In this document: one piece after another, positions 40,409 through 45,036 of the stretch
Position numbering within the stretch: the stretch's first letter is position 1
Layout of the letters: every line of letters starts with the position of its first letter
From: Gnetum montanum
Lineage: Eukaryota > Streptophyta > Gnetopsida > Gnetales > Gnetaceae
Assembly: GCA_015680685.1 (NCBI GenBank)
Contig: MNCI01026298.1
Coordinates: forward strand, 364,308-409,343
Length of the DNA: 45,036 nt
Reading direction: 5' to 3'
Made by a program: the position numbers and the translations under genes
Notes under the pieces: model-generated
Databases searched by the model: none
Seen by the model: only the letters and a program-made list of their open reading frames with translations
What the model was told of the DNA's origin: nothing

Positions 40409-41379
40409 TAGGATTGATTGAATTTCATAATTCAAACTTATTCAAGTATAAAGAACCAACATAATTTTTTAACTAAATAAGAAAAGAAGAAGAAGAACTT
40501 TATTATTACTCAAAAGAAATAAATATAATGCACAATTAAAAGTAACACACTCTCAAGAATACAAAATCAATCAATCAAATATTCAAACCCTTTTGTAATA
40601 CAAGTTGGATGATCAATGGATGATCAATCATGCATAATGCTCAAGAAGATCTCATTATATTTCGTAAGTAATGCATTCATCTTGAAATGATCTTAGACTA
40701 GTAATATATAGATATTAGACACCTTCTCTTGAGTTACTTTGGTCTTTTAAACATTTTTAAGATGTCCTTAATCTTCTCTGATTGTTGAACAACCTTGAAA
40801 ATTATACCTTTGTATAAAAAATTAATTCAATAAGGACTACAAGTGACTACAACTTACACCTTCCTTGTAGTAGCCATCCTGCGACTTATGCCTTGTTGCA
40901 TTGGCAAAATTATAATATTTTCACCATTTTTTGCTATTAATTGCAACTATAAATATGGATATTTTGGCTCACTACAACTTGCAATGGCTGATAACTCATT
41001 TCCCAACTTAAAGAATGTACAAACATATAATTTGAACCAACTTTTGTAAACTATGACTTGAAGTCACTCGCAAGGCTAGGTTATGGCCTACAACAACTAG
41101 TCATGGTCTTACAATTGCTTGTCAAGGCTATAAAAACTATGAAAATGATATAGAAAATACTCAAGATCATTCAAACAAATATCTTACTACTCATAGAATA
41201 TAATAAAAATGAGAATTACCTTCAAGAGTAGGTTAATGTCCTCATCATCTTCCTTACCTTTTAAAAGAGACTTTATTATTTAGGCATCACACTTGAGATA
41301 ACATCAAGGACTCATTGTTCCAAATCATTCTCATGAATCCAAATGACATTCTCAGACCTTCATCATTTCAATTCATTAA
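40409..41379. other. Non-coding, AT-rich
   Basis: No coding signal. The part 40840-41130 has repeated ACTACAACTT, GTGACTACAA and GCAAGGC words and might be a decayed LTR belonging to the minus-strand gypsy relic next to it. I cannot identify ends. Confidence 0.4.
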
Positions 41380-42232
41380 TTACTCATGCATCTTGTTACT
41401 TCTTGTGCTTCTAGCCTTTCTTGCCAGTAATACAATTAGCTTTCTTATTAACTTCAATAAATTTTGACCTTCAACTTTATCCTTAAGAACTTCAAGACTA
41501 TCCTTCAAATATGATGCATAAACATCAGCATGATAAGGTCTCAAATAAGAAATATTAAAAACATAAGAAATATAGAAATCATTAGATAAATCAATCTCAT
41601 GGATATTGGGATTGATCTTGGTCCTAATTCTGAGTGAACTAATTCTTCTTAACTTGAGCTTATATAAATACATATTCTTCTATCTTTATTTGGTTAAATG
41701 GATCCAAACATAATCACCAATATAAAATTCATTTTTCTCTTATTCTCATTAGCCTTAGAAGATATCTCATTTGTCTTTCTTTTCAAGTGAAATTTAACTT
41801 GATGTAGTTGCTTCATTGCTCAACAAAATCAAAACTCAAAGAGGAAAAATCATCAAATTTCTTGAATTCATCTATCATCTTTGGTGAGAAACCATAATTA
41901 GTGATAAAAGAACTTATGCCAATAGTAGTATAAAAAGAATTATTATATAAGAATTCAACATGGACCAACATATTATTCAATATTTGTGGCTAATCCTCAT
42001 AAAAACACCTCAATATCTTCAACAATGATCTATTTAAAACTCCATTTTATCCATCAGTTTAAGGATGATAGTCTATGGAAATGATAACTTTATTTCCAAT
42101 AATTTTCAAAGAGATCTTTAAAAGTGGCTAGTGAATTTAACATTTCTATCACTTATAGTATTTAAGGAAATGGCATACAACTTCACAACATGTTTAAACA
42201 ATAGATGATCAATGTGAAAAGCATCACTGCTC
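41380..42232 (-). pseudogene. Ty3/gypsy integrase C-terminal half, decayed
   Basis: On the minus strand, from 42232 downwards, the sequence reads like the second half of a gypsy integrase core: 'FKHVVKLYAISLNTISDRN' (about 42205-42145, with the second catalytic Asp in SDRN), a broken DGQTE-like region near 42050, and 'MVHVEFLYNNSFYTTIGISS' (about 41965). The open stretch 41673-41380 is the C-terminal domain ('KLRRISSLRIRTKINPNIHE', 'FNISYLRPYHADVYAS'). Stops and shifts are present. No RT lies upstream of it on this strand; instead it abuts the movement-protein-like relic. Confidence 0.85.
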
Positions 42233-44215
42233 TTTCTTCATAGTCAATATCATCTATGTTGAAGATGATTTATTTTGTAGGAATACTATGTATGTTAGGA
42301 ACATCTTGAACATCTATTTGCATGTGTTTTGTTCTAGATTGATGAGAATGAGTAGATTGTTGATCTACCTATATCACCTAGCTAACATAGATTTGTTTTT
42401 CTTTTCCTTTAGCAAGAGTCCTATGTACATTCTCATGGGGAGAGGATATGCATGTGCTAGTAGGTGGAATGGGGATTTCTGGCTGAGAAGGGATAACTTT
42501 AGGTTTAGAAGGAGGCTGCTTCTTCAAGTTATTTTGTATTCCTCTTACATCTTTGCCTATGAGTTGAACATTCTTGTATAATTGATATGTTGCTTTATTA
42601 TTTTAATTCTGGAGTTTTATAGTATTTGAAATATCTTCTGCATTTTCAAATCCTTTCATGTATAATTTGAAGAATTGGTGAGAAGGATCTTAAAATTTAG
42701 ATGTTCTAGGCTCCTTGAACTTATTAACCTGGGATGTACTAATTCATTTACTAGGAGATTTACATTCTTTTAAGCCTTTATATTCATAGGTAGATTGATG
42801 TTCAATTTTTTCTTTCTTAGCATATGCCTTTCTAATTTCTTTCTTCTTTGTAACTAAAGCATGTAGATTGGCTAAGGGAATTGATTGAAATTTTCTAACT
42901 AAAGATTCTATTTATCTAGTCATTTTTTTGATTTTTTTTCTTATTGATAGAAAAATCAAAAATATTGTGGATTACCAAATAAAACATAAGTAAAATTTTT
43001 ATGTGTTTTTTGGGATTTTTGAACTATTTTGGAGTTTTCATTTGGAAAGTAATTCAAGTTTAACTTGTTATCATTATCTAAGAAGTTATTAACTTTCTCA
43101 CTATCATACAATGTAGGATTGCTAGAGGAAGGAGAAGAAAAGAGAAAATATTCAATCTCTTGCTCTATATCTATTTGTTCTTCATCAAATTTTAGTGATA
43201 GACTTAGATCTAGATTTTGTGGTAAGTGAGGTTCAAAATGATATTGGAATTCTTGACCAGGATCCATTCTAAGTACTTTAGATACTTTAAATGTGTTGAT
43301 ATTAATTAGTGAAGCATACTCTTTACACCTATAGTTGTGGGTTTGTTTCTGAAGTTGTAGATGAGAGTAGGATAGATCTGTTACTGTACTAGACCTAGGT
43401 TATTCACTTTTAGAAGTTGATGATTGAGAGATGAACTTTTTATCATTAGAGGAAGAATCTTCTAGAAGATATAGAGATCTTTTAGAAGAGATAAAAGAAG
43501 AATCAAGTAGTAAATGTTCATGAGGGGTAAATTTCTCAATTTTAAGTGGAATAGAATAATGACATTTTGACAATTTGGATGATCCAAAGAAAGTAGTTTG
43601 AGGCTTTGAAATCTTGTAATAAGATTGGACTAGATCATCTAGTTAAGTGTAAGAAATAGGTATTCCTTCTGAATCAACAAAAATTTTACATTCTACATTA
43701 GAAGTTTAAGCTTGGATAACTTGTTTCCCAAAGGGGATTAAAGTAGAAATGGTGATAGTAGAGGATAATTCAAAATATAAATAAGATCCTATGATAGCAT
43801 AAATAGAACCAATTTCTATAGAAATAGAAATGTAAATAAATAACATTAAATACTTTAATATATTAGCATCATTCAAAGACATGGTAATGTTTGGCAGTGT
43901 GATAATACAAACATCTAAATCAAGGTGATCCTTAGCCTGTGAGATCATAGCTTGCTTGTAGTTCTTCAAGCTTCTATTAAGAAGAGTAAAAAAATAGGGG
44001 CATTGTAATCAGTAATTAAAGTAAGGATGGATTACAATAGGGAATTTTGCAAAATGTATGTTGTTGTCACCCATTGATTTCCATTTATGCATGTCATCCC
44101 TATTGAAAAAATTAAGATAAATTGGTCTAAGTCCTTGTGCAGAAATTTTGAGATCAATTTTAGAAGTCTTAAAGCTTTTAGATGATAGATTGAATTTAAA
44201 ATTTTTCATAGCATA
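42233..44215 (-). pseudogene. Endogenous pararetrovirus-like ORF (30K movement-protein-like), decayed
   Basis: One minus-strand frame can be followed from 44209 to about 42950 with about four internal stops; after that the frame shifts and continues to about 42235. The part 44150-43710 resembles the 30K movement-protein superfamily as found in Caulimoviridae; a sample is MSLNDANILKYLMLFI near 43880. A Ser-rich, acidic linker follows (43600-42960; open stretch 43267-42956 starting MDPGQEFQYHF), then a Lys/Gln/Pro-rich part (about 42700-42400). Such proteins help viruses pass plasmodesmata. Several breaks make it non-functional. No pararetroviral RT is in the window. A movement-protein-like domain within a retrotransposon is the alternative; identification is by eye only. 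Confidence 0.55.
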
Positions 44216-44303
44216 TTAATCTAACATTCTTACTTTAGGAAGAATAAGAGTTTTCAAAAATTCAACCTTGGAAACAAATTTAGTCATTCTTTGAAAGTAC
44301 GGG

Positions 44304-44877
44304 TGTAATGTCCCCATTTCCAAATGATGTCGCTACATAACGAAGATGGTGCCTCTTCATAACAAGTGTTATCATTATTGTAACAAGACCTGAAAGGGCA
44401 TGTTATAATTGAGACCCAAAAGAGTGCATTGTAATAATGGATGTGTCTCTTGAGGTTACCTTTGGAGGTTTGACCTAAGGCATTTATACCTAGGGTTAGA
44501 GGTCATGCTAGCATGGAGTTGTGGAATCGGTAAAGGTGAGTAACAGGAGCTAGGTAAAGAAAAATAGGAAGAGGATTGACCATCCCTTCTGGTCTTTGAT
44601 AGGCCTAACTAGGGTGGCAGTGCTAGATTGCCTCTAAGGGATAGATGCTAAAGGAAGAAAACCCTAAGGAATACTTTTAGAGTATAATCAAAATACTCTA
44701 TTACATATTAGTAAAGCATTCTTTCCTCTTTCCTTCTACATTTTTATTGTTATCTCCTTTACACATAATGTCGAATGTTACATATATTCAATGGTTGCTA
44801 CACTATCTTCTTATGCCTAATATCTAATATAATGTATATTTGATGTTTTCCATAACATTTGGAAATGGGATGTCACA
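44304..44877. mobile_element. Solo LTR with target-site duplication
   Basis: The insertion starts TGTAATGTCCCC and ends GGGATGTCACA, and is flanked by ACGGG (44299-44303) and ATGGG (44878-44882), a 5 bp duplication with one C-to-T change at a CG site. The ends form a longer inverted repeat, with CCCATTTCCAAATG near the left end and CATTTGGAAATGGG near the right. No internal coding region is present. Orientation is not clear. It interrupts the upstream part of the movement-protein-like relic. Confidence 0.75.
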
Positions 44878-44882
44878 ATGGG

Positions 44883-45036
44883 ATAATGATGTACTTAGGA
44901 ATTCCATGATAATAACTTACAGAAGTTGATTCATAAAAATGAACAAAATCTCTCTACCCTAATGATTATTCGTTGACTTTAGTAGGTAATCTCAACATTC
45001 ATGGAAGACAACATAGTAAGTAACACTTTCGTTCTA
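44883..45036 (-). other. Probable upstream part of the pararetrovirus-like relic, cut by the window edge
   Basis: Short minus-strand coding-like stretches continue up to the solo LTR and appear to resume on its other side, so this is probably the same relic. Nothing in it is specific enough to identify alone. Confidence 0.3.

Noticed and set aside
42956-43267. A host gene encoding a short acidic protein (MDPGQEFQYHF...)
   Set aside because: The frame continues upstream through stops into the movement-protein-like part, so it is a piece of that relic.

Overview
The window is plant nuclear DNA made almost entirely of LTR retrotransposons and their relics. I see no protein-coding host gene, rRNA or tRNA gene. 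The evidence for a seed plant with a large, repeat-rich genome is the dominance of Athila/Tat-type Ty3/gypsy elements primed by tRNA-Asp, plus chromovirus-like gypsy, Ty1/copia and endogenous pararetrovirus-like fragments. I cannot name the species.

The left three quarters is a nested stack that can be resolved to the base from target-site duplications (TSDs). The outer element L1 (4038-34160, TSD CTTTA/CTTTT) is a decayed autonomous Athila-like element. It has a 5' LTR, a tRNA-Asp primer site, gag-pro-RT-RNaseH-integrase, a long non-coding spacer, a separate 3' ORF, a polypurine tract and a 3' LTR, about 13.3 kb without insertions. A reverse-orientation solo LTR, L2a (7579-8568, TSD GTGAT), splits its protease region. 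Element L2b (14491-30325, TSD ATGAG) sits in its 3' ORF; L2b has gag and the 3' ORF but no pol. Inside L2b's 3' ORF lies L3 (19708-27302, TSD GTTAT), a young element with an intact 1114-codon gag-protease ORF, no RT or integrase, and only a stub of the 3' ORF. By-eye LTR divergence (about 10% for L1, 7% for L2b, under 1% for most of L3) agrees with the nesting order. Another L2b-type copy, E0, ends at 2334.

The 3' ORF of this group is the most interesting part. Each copy starts with an ATG directly after a putative 55-65 bp intron. In L1 and L2b a TATA-containing module resembling that element's own LTR promoter lies about 420 bp upstream of the intron. The encoded protein has a domain resembling the 'putative plant transposon protein' family, a long coiled coil and a Pro-rich tail. 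I see no signal peptide or membrane segment, so the usual label 'env-like' fits poorly. L2b and L3 lack pol but share priming signals with L1, so they look like non-autonomous relatives that would need enzymes in trans.

The right quarter (34161-45036) is AT-rich and older: a gypsy protease relic, a copia gag with its iMet primer site, a gypsy RT/RNaseH scrap on +, a gypsy integrase C-terminal relic on -, and on the same minus strand a decayed ORF resembling a caulimovirid 30K movement protein with a following linker. A solo LTR (44304-44877, TSD ACGGG/ATGGG) interrupts that last region. One 464-base assembly gap (29541-30004) and a single N at 2145 hide sequence.
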